Assembly (NCBI GenBank): GCA_052386745.1
Contig: JBQTJW010000029.1
Location: forward strand, 1-52,698
Direction of reading: 5' to 3'
Source of the DNA: Panacagrimonas sp052386745
Lineage (GTDB): Bacteria; Pseudomonadota; Gammaproteobacteria; Nevskiales; Nevskiaceae
DNA: 52,698 nt
In this document: one piece after another, positions 42,403-51,416 of the stretch
How the letters are laid out: the number at the start of each line of letters is the position of its first letter
Position numbering within the stretch: the first letter of the stretch is position 1
Notes under the pieces: model-generated
The model's input: only the letters and a program-made list of their open reading frames with translations
Database searches by the model: none
Told to the model about the DNA's origin: nothing
Made by a program: the position numbers and the translations under genes

Positions 42403-43101
42403 TCAGGATTCCCTCGACGGTGGCGTGTAGGTGTCGCCCGCGGGCGGCACCTCGATGGGCTGGGCCTGGCCCAGGAAGCGCGGCGTGGTGCTGAGCACGA
42501 ACAGGTCGAGGACGGCCTTCACGCGGGCAAAGATCTCGCGCACCGGGTTGCGGCTGCCGTAGTCGCCCTTGGGGCTGGCGGGCGCGACGAAGGCCACCAC
42601 GCGCATGCCCATCTTCTTGCCCAGGAACACGGCGCGGTAGGCGTGGTAGCGCTGGGTGATGAGCGTGCAGCGGTCCAGGTTGAACACCTCCTTGGCCCGC
42701 GCCAGCGAGTCGAAGGTGCGAAAGCCGGCAAAATCCATGGTGATGTCCTTGGCCGGGATGCCGGCCTTGGTCAGCTCCTGCCACATGCGCCGCGGCTCGT
42801 TGTAGGTGTTGTCGGGGTTGGCGCCGCTGACGATCAGGTGCTTGACCTTGCCCTGCCGGTACAGCTGCACCGCCGAATCCACGCGCGCGAAGAACTGCGG
42901 GTTGGAATCGCCGTCGCGCGTGTACGAACTGGTGCCCAGCACGATGCCAATGTCGTTCTCCGGCAGCAGCGCGGCGCTGGTGTACAGGTAGGCGTCGGTG
43001 CTGTTGATCACCCAGCGGTTGCACAGCAGCACCACCAGCACGAACAGGCCCAGGCTCCACCACAACAGCATCCGCAGGCGACGCTTGCGTCTCAAGACCA
43101 A
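42403..43101 (-). CDS. sanA: DUF218 / SanA-like membrane protein
   Basis: A 232-residue protein with one N-terminal membrane helix (LLWWSLGLFVLVVLLCNRWV) and a periplasmic DUF218 domain: DIGIVLGTSSYTRDGDSNPQF, a LIVSGANPDNTYNEPR segment, and ITQRYHAYRAVFLGKKMGM. Members include SanA, linked to cell-envelope permeability to vancomycin, and YdcF-type proteins. The TTG at 43101 is very close to a GAGGAG; a second TTG two codons later has better spacing, so the first residues are uncertain. The gene is directly followed by coq7. Confidence 0.85.
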   Translation of the reverse strand: MVLRRKRRLRMLLWWSLGLFVLVVLLCNRWVINSTDAYLYTSAALLPENDIGIVLGTSSYTRDGDSNPQFFARVDSAVQLYRQGKVKHLIVSGANPDNTYNEPRRMWQELTKAGIPAKDITMDFAGFRTFDSLARAKEVFNLDRCTLITQRYHAYRAVFLGKKMGMRVVAFVAPASPKGDYGSRNPVREIFARVKAVLDLFVLSTTPRFLGQAQPIEVPPAGDTYTPPSRES

Positions 43102-43162
43102 CCACTCCTCACCGTGTCTGTGTAGGCGGCAAGTTTAGCGGCGGCACCTGGCCGGCGCGTTT

Positions 43163-46100
43163 TCACGGGCGCTCCACGCTGTACAGCAGGTCGCCGCCGG
43201 TGTGCACGCCGGACTCGGTGGACACCTTGAAACCGCGCCCCAGCTCGTACAGCAGGCGAAAGAACTGCCCCGGCTGGAAAATGCCGATGCCGTACGACAC
43301 GTACAGCTTGGGCGACAGGTACTTGCCCACGGTGAAGCGGGCCTGCTGCGCGTCGTCGCCCGGCTGCGCGCCGATGCTGATCTCGTCCACGCCCACCTTG
43401 TCGCGCAGGTTCTGCGCGATGTAGTCGGTACCGCTGAGTCCGAGCGACAGCGCCGCGCTCGCCATCATGGAACGGTCGTCGGCGCCGGCGTTGCCCTCGT
43501 CCAGCGAGCGCCCCAGCACCAGCCACGACAGCTGGCGCTCGCGCGGCATGGCCGGGGTGGAGAACAGCTCGAACTGCGGCTTGTCCAGGGTGCCGCGCAC
43601 CAGAACGCCGACCTCGATGTCCTCGCGCGGCTTGCGCAGGGCGCGCATCTCCACCGCCGGCTCGGTCAGCGGCCCGCCGTTGAACAGCAGCCGCCCGGTC
43701 TCAATCTGGAGTTCCTGGCCGTAGGCCTTGTAGCTGCCGTCCACCAGCCGCACCTCGCCGCGGCCGCTGCCCGGGCGCCCCGGCTCCTCGATGGCGCGCA
43801 CGCTGCCGGTGAGCTGCGTGGTGAGCCCGAAACCCTTGAAGTTCACGCGCTCGCCCAGGTTCAGCTTCACGTCCGCGGTGAGCTGCAGCGGGTTGCGCGC
43901 CACGGTGTCTTCCGCGCTGGCCACGATCACCTGGTCCGCGCTGGGCGCCACGCCGCCCTCGAAGCTCACCGGCGTGATGTCGGCGCGCGGCACGTCGATC
44001 TCGCCGCGGATGTCGATGCGCTCCCCTTGCAGGCTCAGCTCCATGCGCGGGCTGATCCACACCCGCGCCTCGGTGGTGTCGGCCGCGCGGAAGTTGTCGC
44101 CGTGCAGGCTGAGCCTGGCGCTGCGCTCGCTGCCCGCCAGCTGCGCGCTGCCATCGAGAAGCAGCGTGCCCTTGTCGGACGTGGCCGCGCCGGAAATGGC
44201 CAGCGCGCCGTCCGCGCTGCCCTGCAGGCGCAGGCCGATGTCGGTGATGTCGATGTCCGGCGTCGCCAGACGCAGGTGCGCGCCGCTGAGCGCGATCTCG
44301 CCCGCCGCCACCGGCTGGCCCAGGGTGCCGCTGAAGTTCATGCGTCCCTGCACCAGGCCCGCCACCTCGGTGATTTCCTCGGTCGCCAGGCGCAGGAAGC
44401 CCAGATCGTCCAGGCGCACGTCGAGGTGCGCGGCCAGCGGGCGCTCGCTCAGCGCGGTGATGGCGCCGCCGCCGTTCAACTCGGCGTTGAACGCAACCGA
44501 GCCGCCCTGCAGCGGCAGGTCCAGCCGGGCGGTGGCGCGGCCCGCGGTTTCCTCCACCAGCAGCGTGCCGCGCTCGGCTTTCAGCAGGGTTTCGCCGTCG
44601 CGCAGGACCTCGGACGGCGCGGTGGCGAGGTCGGCGCGCAGATCGGTGAGCTGGCCGTCGCGCACCTCGGCCGTGGCGGTGCCGTCCACGCTGCCGCGCA
44701 ACTCCCAGCCCGGCGGCAGGAACAGCGCGAAGTAGGCGAAATCGAGCTGTTCCAGCCGGAAGCTGCCGCGCGTGCGCGTGCCCTCGTGGTCCACGCTGGC
44801 GCAGGCGCGAGAGCCGGCGGTGCGCCAGCACAGCGGCTCCAGCAGCGTGCGGGCCGCGGCCACCTGCAAGGCGGCGGGCGACTCCAGCGTCCACGCGGCC
44901 AGGTCGGACGGCGCCAGCCGCCCGCTCTGCACCTCGCCCCTCCATTGCCGGCCGGCGTGGTCGAAGGCGCCATGCGCGCCCAGCGCGGCCTCCGCCTGGG
45001 GCGTGCGCAGCGCGAGGCGCAGGTCGTGATCGGTGTCGCGGCCGGTGATGTCGAACTGCGCGTGGTCGGCCACCACCGGGCCGCCGAGGCGCTCGGCCTG
45101 CACGTTCAAGGTCCAGGCCCCGACCCAGTCGACATCGCCCTTGGCCTGCAAGCGCGCCAGCGACCAGGGGCCGAACTTCAGCGTTTTGCCAGACACCTCG
45201 GCCACCACGTGCGGGGCATCCAGCGGCCCGTTCAGAGCAAGCGTCGCCTGGGCGCGCCCGCCCAGCGACGGCGCCAGCACCGCGAGGTCGGGGCTGTCCA
45301 GCTGCGCCGTGAGCCGGAACGGCGGCGTGACCTGGCCCTGCGCCTTGAGCACGGTGTCGGCGGAGCGCAGTTGCAGGCTGTCCAGCGTCACCACGGCGCC
45401 GGCGCTGCTGCCGCGGGCGTCCAGCGTCAGCGGGTAATGGCGCATCGCGGAGTCGTGCAGCGCCAGCACGAAACTGGTGCGCGGGGCCTGCGGGTCCAGC
45501 GTGGTCTGGGCCTTGAGCGTGCCGTTGATGCGGCCCGGCCAGTCCGGCGCGACCAGCCCGGGGTCGAGGTTGCGGATGCGCAGGTCGGCGTCCGCAGCGA
45601 GCCCGGGCGCCTGCGGCGTGGGCCAGCGCAGCCTGGCCTGGCCCTCGATGGCCGATTTGGCGACGGCCACGCGCAGCCGGTCCAGCACCAGTTGCGCGCG
45701 GCTGCCGCTGCCGGCCGCGCTGGCCACGCCGTTCTGGCCCTCGGCGGCGAGGTCGGCATCCAGCGCGTAGCGGAAATCGTCCGGCCGGCCGCTGGCTTCG
45801 AGCTGGCCCTTGCGGCTGGCGATGCGCGCGGCGCCGGTCAGCGGCCATTGCAGCCCGGTCCAGGCGAGCCGGGCCGCCAGCTCCCTGGGCGAGTAGCGCA
45901 CGTCGGCCAGGATTTGGGCGGTGTCGCCCAGCGCCAGGTGGCCGCGCGCGGTGAACTCGGCAACGGTCCCCTCCACCGCGAATTCGCCCTCGGCGCTGGT
46001 CGCCTGCGGCTCGCCCACCAGCGGCCAGCGCAGGTCCTTCCAGTGCAGCGCGAGTGTCGACGGCTGGCTGGGGTCGAGCCGGACCACGCCGCTGGCGGCG

Positions 46101-46792
46101 ACGGTGGCGGCCGCGGACGGCACCTTGGACGGCACCTTTCCCGGCGGCTTCGCCGGCAGCTCGCGCAGCAGCAGGCCGTACACGTCGGCGCGGGTCGGCG
46201 CCAGCCCGGCGTCGAGCGTGGCTTCGAAGCTGCCGTAGCCGGCCTGGTGCAGCGCCACGCGCGTGGCCTTGAAACGGTCGGGCGACCAGTGCAGCCCGTC
46301 GCCAGCCACGGCCTCGATCAGCAGCGGTGCGTCCTGGCCCTCCAGCTTCAGCTGGAGCTGCGCCAGCCGCAGCCGTGCCAGGTCGATGGACATCGGCAGC
46401 TGCGGAATGCGCGCCGGCGTGGGCTCGGACGGGTGGGTGGCCGGGGTGAGCGTGACGCTCAGGCTGCCCAGGTCGAGCGCGGCCACGCGCACGGTGCGCG
46501 ACAGCAGCGCGGCCGGCGTCCACACCAGGGTGGCGCGGTCCAGGCGCACGTCCACGCCGTCGCCTCGGTAGTGCAGGCCGCGCAGGCCCAGCGGCCCGAG
46601 CAGGCGGCCCTCCACCTGGTCCACGTGCAGGTTGGCGAGCCCGGCGCGCGGCACCCAGTCCAGCAGCAGGCGCGCGCCGGCCGTGGTGGCGAGCAGCCAG
46701 CCGGTGAACACCAGCAGGCCCAGCAGGGTGCCGGACAGCACCACGCCCAGCACCCGCAGCAGCAGCCGCGATGCGTGCCGCAGGCGCCTCAC
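43163..46792 (-). CDS. tamB: Translocation and assembly module subunit TamB
   Basis: A 1209-residue envelope protein with an N-terminal signal-anchor (LLRVLGVVLSGTLLGLLVF), a very long beta-helical middle made of many repeating hydrophobic strands, and the conserved C-terminal DUF490 domain: EGGVAPSADQVIVAS, LNLGERVNFKGFGLTTQLTG, VRLVDGSYKAYGQELQIETG, GRLLFNGGPLTEP, RQLSWLVLGRSLDEG and FFRLLYELGRGFKVSTESG. TamB spans the periplasm and works with TamA in outer-membrane protein assembly and phospholipid transport. The GTG start at 46792 shares GTGA with the tamA stop, so the two subunits are translated together. Confidence 0.93.
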   Translation of the reverse strand: MRRLRHASRLLLRVLGVVLSGTLLGLLVFTGWLLATTAGARLLLDWVPRAGLANLHVDQVEGRLLGPLGLRGLHYRGDGVDVRLDRATLVWTPAALLSRTVRVAALDLGSLSVTLTPATHPSEPTPARIPQLPMSIDLARLRLAQLQLKLEGQDAPLLIEAVAGDGLHWSPDRFKATRVALHQAGYGSFEATLDAGLAPTRADVYGLLLRELPAKPPGKVPSKVPSAAATVAASGVVRLDPSQPSTLALHWKDLRWPLVGEPQATSAEGEFAVEGTVAEFTARGHLALGDTAQILADVRYSPRELAARLAWTGLQWPLTGAARIASRKGQLEASGRPDDFRYALDADLAAEGQNGVASAAGSGSRAQLVLDRLRVAVAKSAIEGQARLRWPTPQAPGLAADADLRIRNLDPGLVAPDWPGRINGTLKAQTTLDPQAPRTSFVLALHDSAMRHYPLTLDARGSSAGAVVTLDSLQLRSADTVLKAQGQVTPPFRLTAQLDSPDLAVLAPSLGGRAQATLALNGPLDAPHVVAEVSGKTLKFGPWSLARLQAKGDVDWVGAWTLNVQAERLGGPVVADHAQFDITGRDTDHDLRLALRTPQAEAALGAHGAFDHAGRQWRGEVQSGRLAPSDLAAWTLESPAALQVAAARTLLEPLCWRTAGSRACASVDHEGTRTRGSFRLEQLDFAYFALFLPPGWELRGSVDGTATAEVRDGQLTDLRADLATAPSEVLRDGETLLKAERGTLLVEETAGRATARLDLPLQGGSVAFNAELNGGGAITALSERPLAAHLDVRLDDLGFLRLATEEITEVAGLVQGRMNFSGTLGQPVAAGEIALSGAHLRLATPDIDITDIGLRLQGSADGALAISGAATSDKGTLLLDGSAQLAGSERSARLSLHGDNFRAADTTEARVWISPRMELSLQGERIDIRGEIDVPRADITPVSFEGGVAPSADQVIVASAEDTVARNPLQLTADVKLNLGERVNFKGFGLTTQLTGSVRAIEEPGRPGSGRGEVRLVDGSYKAYGQELQIETGRLLFNGGPLTEPAVEMRALRKPREDIEVGVLVRGTLDKPQFELFSTPAMPRERQLSWLVLGRSLDEGNAGADDRSMMASAALSLGLSGTDYIAQNLRDKVGVDEISIGAQPGDDAQQARFTVGKYLSPKLYVSYGIGIFQPGQFFRLLYELGRGFKVSTESGVHTGGDLLYSVERP

Positions 46793-48603
46793 ACGCCCAC
46801 CCGCACGCCGAAGTGCAGGCGGATGCCGGACTCGTCGCCGTCCATGGGATGGGCCAGGTCCAGTTGCAGGCTGCCGATGGGCGCCCGGTAGCGCAGGCCC
46901 ACGCCCACGCCCTTGAACAGGCGCGGGCCGGGGTTGTCGTCGGCGCCTCCGGCGTCCATGAACACGGCCGCGCCCCAGTTGTTCCACACGCGGCATTCGC
47001 TCTCGATGCTGAACACCGAGAGGTAGCGCCCGCCGACGACGTTGCCGTCCTTGTCCTTGGGCCCGATGGACTGGTAGCTGTAGCCGCGCACGCTCTGGTC
47101 GCCGCCGGCGAAGAAGCGCTGCGAGGCGGGCAGTTCGTCGAACTGGTCCACCAGGCTGTAGCCCAGCTCGGCGCGGCCGATCAGGCGGATGCGGTGGGTG
47201 AGTGGGTAGTGCGCGCGGGCGATCAGCCGCGTCTGCGCGAAGGTGGCGTTGGACAGCACGTTCTTGGCCGCGCCGTGCACGTCGCCGAACAGATACAGGC
47301 CGCGGCGGGTGTAGATGGGGTCGTCCGAGATGGAATGGCTGAGCGAGAGGCCTGGCGTGAGCAGGTCGGCCGTGGTGAAGGCGTCGCCAAAGTTCGACTC
47401 TTCGTGCAGGTACTCCAGGTAGTAGCGCTGCTGGAGGTTTCCCGGCGAGCGGTTGAGCGCGCTGCCGATGAGGTACTTGAGGGTGTCGCCGGCGTCCAGC
47501 TTCTGGCTTTCCGCGCTGGTGTAGAGCCCGAGATTCTCCCCCGGCTCCTCTCCCAGCGGGACCAGGTAGGTGGTGCCGACGGTGTTCTTGATCTCCGACA
47601 GGCGGAAGTCCGCCGTGAGCGTGTGACCCCGGTGATTGAGCCGCCGCCAGTCCGAACCCACCGACAGGCGCGCGCCGGTGTCGGTGCCGTAGCCCATGCC
47701 GAAGTCGTACTTGCTGCGCGCCCGCGGCGTGGTGGTGACGAGGATGGGAACGCGCCGCGTCGCGTCCGCCTGCGCGCGCTGCGGGTCGATCTGCACAGAC
47801 TGGAAATAGCCCAGGTCCGACAGCCGGAACTGGAGCGCGAGCAGGGCCTGCGGATCGAAGGGTTCGCCCGGCTGGATGTGCACGTAGCGCTGGATCACGT
47901 CGGCGTCCAGCCCTTCCTGCTGCACGGTCACTTCGCCGAAATAGAATCGCGGCCCGGTCTCGAGACGCAGGTTCACGTCGGCCAGGCGCGTCTGCGGGTT
48001 GACGCGCAGCTCGGAGGCGGCCCATTTCGCGTCCAGGAAGCCGTTGGCCAGCGCGGCGTCGGACATGCGCTTCTTCACGCTCTCGTACTCGGCGTGCATC
48101 AGCCGTTCGCCGGTCTTGAGCGGGACGTGCCGCAGGCGGTCCGTCAGCGGTTCGAAGCTGGCGCCCTCCCCTTCGAACTTCACCGTGATCTCGCCCAGCA
48201 GCGTGGGCGGACCGGCATTCACGGTGTAGCGGGCGGTCCAGTCTGGGCCGTCCTGGGTCAGTTTCGAGATGATCCTGGGGCTGTAGTAGCCGAACGGTTG
48301 CAGGGCCTCGCGGATGTCGGCCTCGGCCTGGCGGTGCAGGCGCTGGATGCGCGCCTCGTCCTCCCTGGTCTTCTCGCCGGACTTGTCGTTCTTTTCGTTC
48401 TTGTCGTTCTTTTCGGCCTTGTCCGCCGCCTTACTGGCTTCGTCGGCCTGGGTGAGGATGCTCAGGCGCGACTCGACGTTGGCGCGTTCGGCGTCCTCCA
48501 GGCCCTCGACTTCCACGCGCACCTTGGCCTGCGCGTTGGCGACAAGCAGGGCGAACACCAGGGCGGCTCCAGCGGCACGGCGCCGGGGTCGGGGCAGAGT
48601 CAT
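46789..48603 (-). CDS. tamA: Translocation and assembly module subunit TamA
   Basis: A 604-residue Omp85-family outer-membrane protein. A signal peptide (ALVFALLVANAQA) is followed by three POTRA domains (about 27-290) and a 16-strand barrel with FGMGYGTDTGARLSVG and FAGGDQSVRGYSYQS in the lid-lock region, ending VGLRYRAPIGSLQLDLAHP. It works with TamB encoded directly downstream. POTRA1 contains a charged insertion (about 51-85) made largely of Lys, Asp, Asn and Glu (KAEKNDKNEKNDKSGEK), encoded by a tandem DNA repeat; this is not usual for TamA. The start is the ATG at 48603. Confidence 0.93.
   Translation of the reverse strand: MTLPRPRRRAAGAALVFALLVANAQAKVRVEVEGLEDAERANVESRLSILTQADEASKAADKAEKNDKNEKNDKSGEKTREDEARIQRLHRQAEADIREALQPFGYYSPRIISKLTQDGPDWTARYTVNAGPPTLLGEITVKFEGEGASFEPLTDRLRHVPLKTGERLMHAEYESVKKRMSDAALANGFLDAKWAASELRVNPQTRLADVNLRLETGPRFYFGEVTVQQEGLDADVIQRYVHIQPGEPFDPQALLALQFRLSDLGYFQSVQIDPQRAQADATRRVPILVTTTPRARSKYDFGMGYGTDTGARLSVGSDWRRLNHRGHTLTADFRLSEIKNTVGTTYLVPLGEEPGENLGLYTSAESQKLDAGDTLKYLIGSALNRSPGNLQQRYYLEYLHEESNFGDAFTTADLLTPGLSLSHSISDDPIYTRRGLYLFGDVHGAAKNVLSNATFAQTRLIARAHYPLTHRIRLIGRAELGYSLVDQFDELPASQRFFAGGDQSVRGYSYQSIGPKDKDGNVVGGRYLSVFSIESECRVWNNWGAAVFMDAGGADDNPGPRLFKGVGVGLRYRAPIGSLQLDLAHPMDGDESGIRLHFGVRVGV
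48382..48417 (+). repeat. 18-base tandem repeat inside tamA
   Basis: Two adjacent copies of an 18-base unit, cttgtcgttcttttcgtt (48382-48399) and cttgtcgttcttttcggc (48400-48417), differ only in the last two bases, and a third partial copy begins at 48418. On the coding minus strand they encode repeated Lys-Asn-Asp-Lys-Asn-Glu-type residues in POTRA1. In-frame copy-number change would lengthen or shorten the charged insertion by six residues without breaking the gene. Confidence 0.8.
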
Positions 48604-48696
48604 CGCACCAAGTTTAGGGACTCGGGTGGCGCCTCGTCCTGCACCCGCGGTTCGCCGTCCCGGCCCGCATCAGCACGCGCGCACCGATCGCCAGCT

Positions 48697-49449
48697 TCAG
48701 GTGCCGAATCCAAGGCTCCTGGATGTCTCCAGCCACAGCTCCGCGTAGGCCAGCAAGGCCGCGTCGTCGGACGCTGCAAACGCCGCCACGGGCGCGCGCC
48801 ACTCGCCCATGCGCTCTACGCTGGAGGCGTACGGCACCACGGCCTGCATCCGGTTGTCCATGATCTCCGGCGGCGTCTCCAGCAGCTCGCGGTGCAGGCC
48901 GCGGCGGCGGTCGGCCATCGAGTAGAACGGCCGCAGCTTCTTCACCGGGAAGCCTTCAGACTTGAAGTGGTCGCGCAGCTGCTCGAAGGCGCGCAGCGAC
49001 AGCCAGGTGGGGATCACTGGCACGAGCACCAGGTCGGCCGCGGTGAACACGTTGTCGGCCAGGTGCGAGAGGCTCGGCGGGCAGTCCAGCACCGCGAGCG
49101 AGTAGGTCTCGGAGAAGGGCTTGAGCAGGCGCCGCAGGGCCTCGCGCGGGGGCTCCACCTTCTTGAGCATGACGTCGAGGTAGCGGTAAGAACGATCGGC
49201 CGGAATCATTCCCAGATTGCGGTAAGGCGTGGTCCTGACGAGCCGACCGACCGGCGTCTCGCCGGAAAGCACCTTCCGCGTCTTCTCCTCTGCCGGCTGG
49301 CCCCGCAGGTACCAGCTCGACGCGCCCTGCGCGTCCAGATCCCACAGCAGGGTCGGCAGCCCGCTGGAGGCGGCGAAATAGGCAAGATTTACGGCGCAGG
49401 CCGTCTTCCCGACACCGCCCTTCACGTTGAAGATCGCCAGCGTCCTCAT
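48697..49449 (-). CDS. ParA-family ATPase
   Basis: A 250-residue P-loop ATPase with deviant Walker A KGGVGKT (10-16) in LAIFNVKGGVGKTACAVNLA, switch region DLDAQGASSWYL and VLDCPPSLSHLADNVF as the Walker B part. This is the ParA/MinD family that positions DNA or protein cargo. No parB-like gene or centromere-like repeat lies next to it, so it is probably a chromosomal orphan or cargo-positioning ATPase rather than a plasmid partition protein. GAGGGG lies 7 bases before the ATG at 49449. It is separated from tamA by about 90 bases on the same strand. Confidence 0.9.
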   Translation of the reverse strand: MRTLAIFNVKGGVGKTACAVNLAYFAASSGLPTLLWDLDAQGASSWYLRGQPAEEKTRKVLSGETPVGRLVRTTPYRNLGMIPADRSYRYLDVMLKKVEPPREALRRLLKPFSETYSLAVLDCPPSLSHLADNVFTAADLVLVPVIPTWLSLRAFEQLRDHFKSEGFPVKKLRPFYSMADRRRGLHRELLETPPEIMDNRMQAVVPYASSVERMGEWRAPVAAFAASDDAALLAYAELWLETSRSLGFGT

Positions 49450-49567
49450 GGTGTGCCCCTCGTCGCTTCCGCGCCCGTGCAAAGCCGAGGTTTAGCACGG
49501 CGGCGGGGGGCTGGCGAATCCTTCTGCCCGTCCCGCGCGTACCTGCGTGGCACACTTCGGAAGGCCC

Positions 49568-51346
49568 ATGAACCGACTCATCACCTGCCTTTTTCTGCTG
49601 GGACTTTTCGCGAGCACTGGCGTGCGGGCCGCCGCGCCGGAGGCGGGCATTGCCTGGAAGAACTGGTCCGCTGAAACCTTTGCGCAGGCCAGGGCCGCGC
49701 ACAAGCCGGTGTTCCTGTACCTGGAGGCGGTGTGGTGCCACTGGTGCCACGTGATGCAGCAGGAGACGCTCTCGCGCCCGGAGGTGCAGGCGCGGCTGGC
49801 GAAGGATTACGTGGCGGTGCGCGTGGACCACGACGCCAACCCGGGCCTGGCCAACCGCTACCGCGACTATGGCTGGCCGGCGCTGATCTTTCTTTCCGCC
49901 GACGGGACCGACATGGTCAAGCGCGCCGGCTACATCGAGCCGGACAGCTTTGCCAGGCTGCTCGATGCCATCGTGGCGGATCCCACGCCCGAGCGCGCGG
50001 CCGTGGCCACGCCGCCGCCGGCGGGGCCGTCGCAGCTGGCGCCGGCCGACCGCGCCTTCCTGCTGCGCGCGCATGACGACAGTTTCGATCGCAAGCTCGG
50101 CGGCCTGCTCACCGCGCAGAAATTCATCGACCGCGACAGCGTGGAATACGCCCTCGCCCACGCGGACTCGCCCGCCGAGCGCCACAAGGCGGAGCTGACC
50201 CTGACGGCCGCGCTGGCGCTGCTGGACCCGGTCTGGGGCGGCGCCTCGCAGTACTCGACCGGCGGCGACTGGCACCACGCGCACTTCGAGAAAATCATGC
50301 GCACGCAGGCCGCCTACCTGCGGATCTACGCGCTCGCCTGGGCGCGCCTGGGCCGCCCGGCCGACCTCGGTGCGGCGCAGGACATCCAGAGATACCTGTT
50401 CGCGTTCCTGCGCTCGCCCGAGGGCGCGTTCTACGTCAGCCAGGACGCCGACGTGGTCCCCGGCCAATACTCCCGGGCGTACTACGACCTGGACGACGCG
50501 GGACGCCGCAAACTCGGCGTCCCGAGAGTCGACCGGCATCTCTATGCCGACGCCAACGGCCTCGCGGCCGAAGCGCTGGCGACGCTTTACGGCGTCAGCG
50601 CTGACCGCGGCGCGCTGGACGCGGCCGTCCGCGCCATCGACTGGGTGCTGGCGAACCGGGCCGGCAGGCGCGGCGCGCTGCGCCACGGCGAGGCGCCGGA
50701 AAGCACCTCGCACCTGAGCGATTCGCTGGCCGTGGGTCGCGCCGCGCTGATGCTCCACGAAGTCACCGGCGAGCGGCGCTGGCTGGCGGTGGCCGAGCGC
50801 CTGGGAAAGGCCATCGACGCGCAGCTGCGGGCGACGCGCGCCGGTTTCCTCACCGAGTCCGCCACGCCCGGCCTGCCTATTCCACTACCCGACCTGGCCG
50901 AGAACATTTCGGCCACGCGCTTCTTCAACCGGCTGGCGCATTACAGCGGCAACAAGGCGTTTCGCGATGCTGCCCTGCACGGCATGAAGTACCTGGCCGG
51001 CCACGCCGCGCGGCAGGAGGACATCGAGGAAGCCGGCATCCTGCTGGCCGATGACGAGCTGGTGCGCGATCCGGTGCACCTCACCGTAGTGGGCGCAAAA
51101 GCGGATGCCACCGCCCGCCAGCTGTTCGAAACCGCGCTGAAAGTCTCCGGCAGCTACCGGCGCATCGAATGGCTGGACCGCGCCGAAGGGCCGCTGGCGA
51201 ACAGCGACGTGAGCTACCCGGAATTCGCCAAGCCCGCCGCCTACGTCTGCACCGCAGGACGCTGCTCGCGCCCGAGCTACGAGCCCGCCGACTACGCCCG
51301 GCAGATTGCGCGGCTGACCACCGTCGAACAGGCCGCGTCGCGCTGA
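49568..51346 (+). CDS. Exported DUF255 thioredoxin-domain protein
   Basis: A 592-residue protein with a signal peptide (LFLLGLFASTGVRAAA) followed by a thioredoxin-like domain with WCHWC at 56-60 in EAVWCHWCHVMQQETLSRPEV. The remaining part is a helical (alpha/alpha)6-type domain with GGASQYSTGGDWHHAHFEKI and SQDADVVPGQYSRAYYDL, as in YyaL/spermatogenesis-associated 20-like proteins. The sequence GGASQYSTGGDWHHAHFEKM-type core is strongly conserved in these proteins, but the reaction is unknown. It is probably periplasmic and redox-related. GGAAGG sits close before the ATG at 49568. It is divergent from the ParA-like gene. Confidence 0.87.
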   Translation: MNRLITCLFLLGLFASTGVRAAAPEAGIAWKNWSAETFAQARAAHKPVFLYLEAVWCHWCHVMQQETLSRPEVQARLAKDYVAVRVDHDANPGLANRYRDYGWPALIFLSADGTDMVKRAGYIEPDSFARLLDAIVADPTPERAAVATPPPAGPSQLAPADRAFLLRAHDDSFDRKLGGLLTAQKFIDRDSVEYALAHADSPAERHKAELTLTAALALLDPVWGGASQYSTGGDWHHAHFEKIMRTQAAYLRIYALAWARLGRPADLGAAQDIQRYLFAFLRSPEGAFYVSQDADVVPGQYSRAYYDLDDAGRRKLGVPRVDRHLYADANGLAAEALATLYGVSADRGALDAAVRAIDWVLANRAGRRGALRHGEAPESTSHLSDSLAVGRAALMLHEVTGERRWLAVAERLGKAIDAQLRATRAGFLTESATPGLPIPLPDLAENISATRFFNRLAHYSGNKAFRDAALHGMKYLAGHAARQEDIEEAGILLADDELVRDPVHLTVVGAKADATARQLFETALKVSGSYRRIEWLDRAEGPLANSDVSYPEFAKPAAYVCTAGRCSRPSYEPADYARQIARLTTVEQAASR

Positions 51347-51356
51347 GCCCCAACGA

Positions 51357-51383
51357 AGAAGGCCCCGGAATCCGGGGCCTTCT
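51357..51383. terminator. Bidirectional rho-independent terminator
   Basis: A perfect 12-base stem pairs agaaggccccgg (51357-51368) with ccggggccttct (51372-51383) around the loop aat. It is the only strong terminator in the window. It lies between the stop codons of the convergent DUF255 and rpoD genes. On the minus strand it is followed by TTCTTCG, a T-rich run that suits termination of rpoD. Confidence 0.85.
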
Positions 51384-51416
51384 CCTTCATGCCGGCGAGG
51401 CTCTCGCGACCCGGCC

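Noticed and set aside
43202..46891. A plus-strand open frame of over 1200 codons
   Set aside because: It lies exactly opposite tamB, is dominated by Arg, Gln, Ala and Val, and has no recognisable domain.
46792..48025. A long upstream extension of tamB
   Set aside because: The extension is another frame of tamA with no homology; the GTG overlapping the tamA stop begins the signal-anchor.
48697..49449. A plasmid partition locus or replication origin at the ParA-like gene
   Set aside because: No parB-like gene, iterons or centromere-like repeats lie next to it, and the neighbours are core chromosomal genes.
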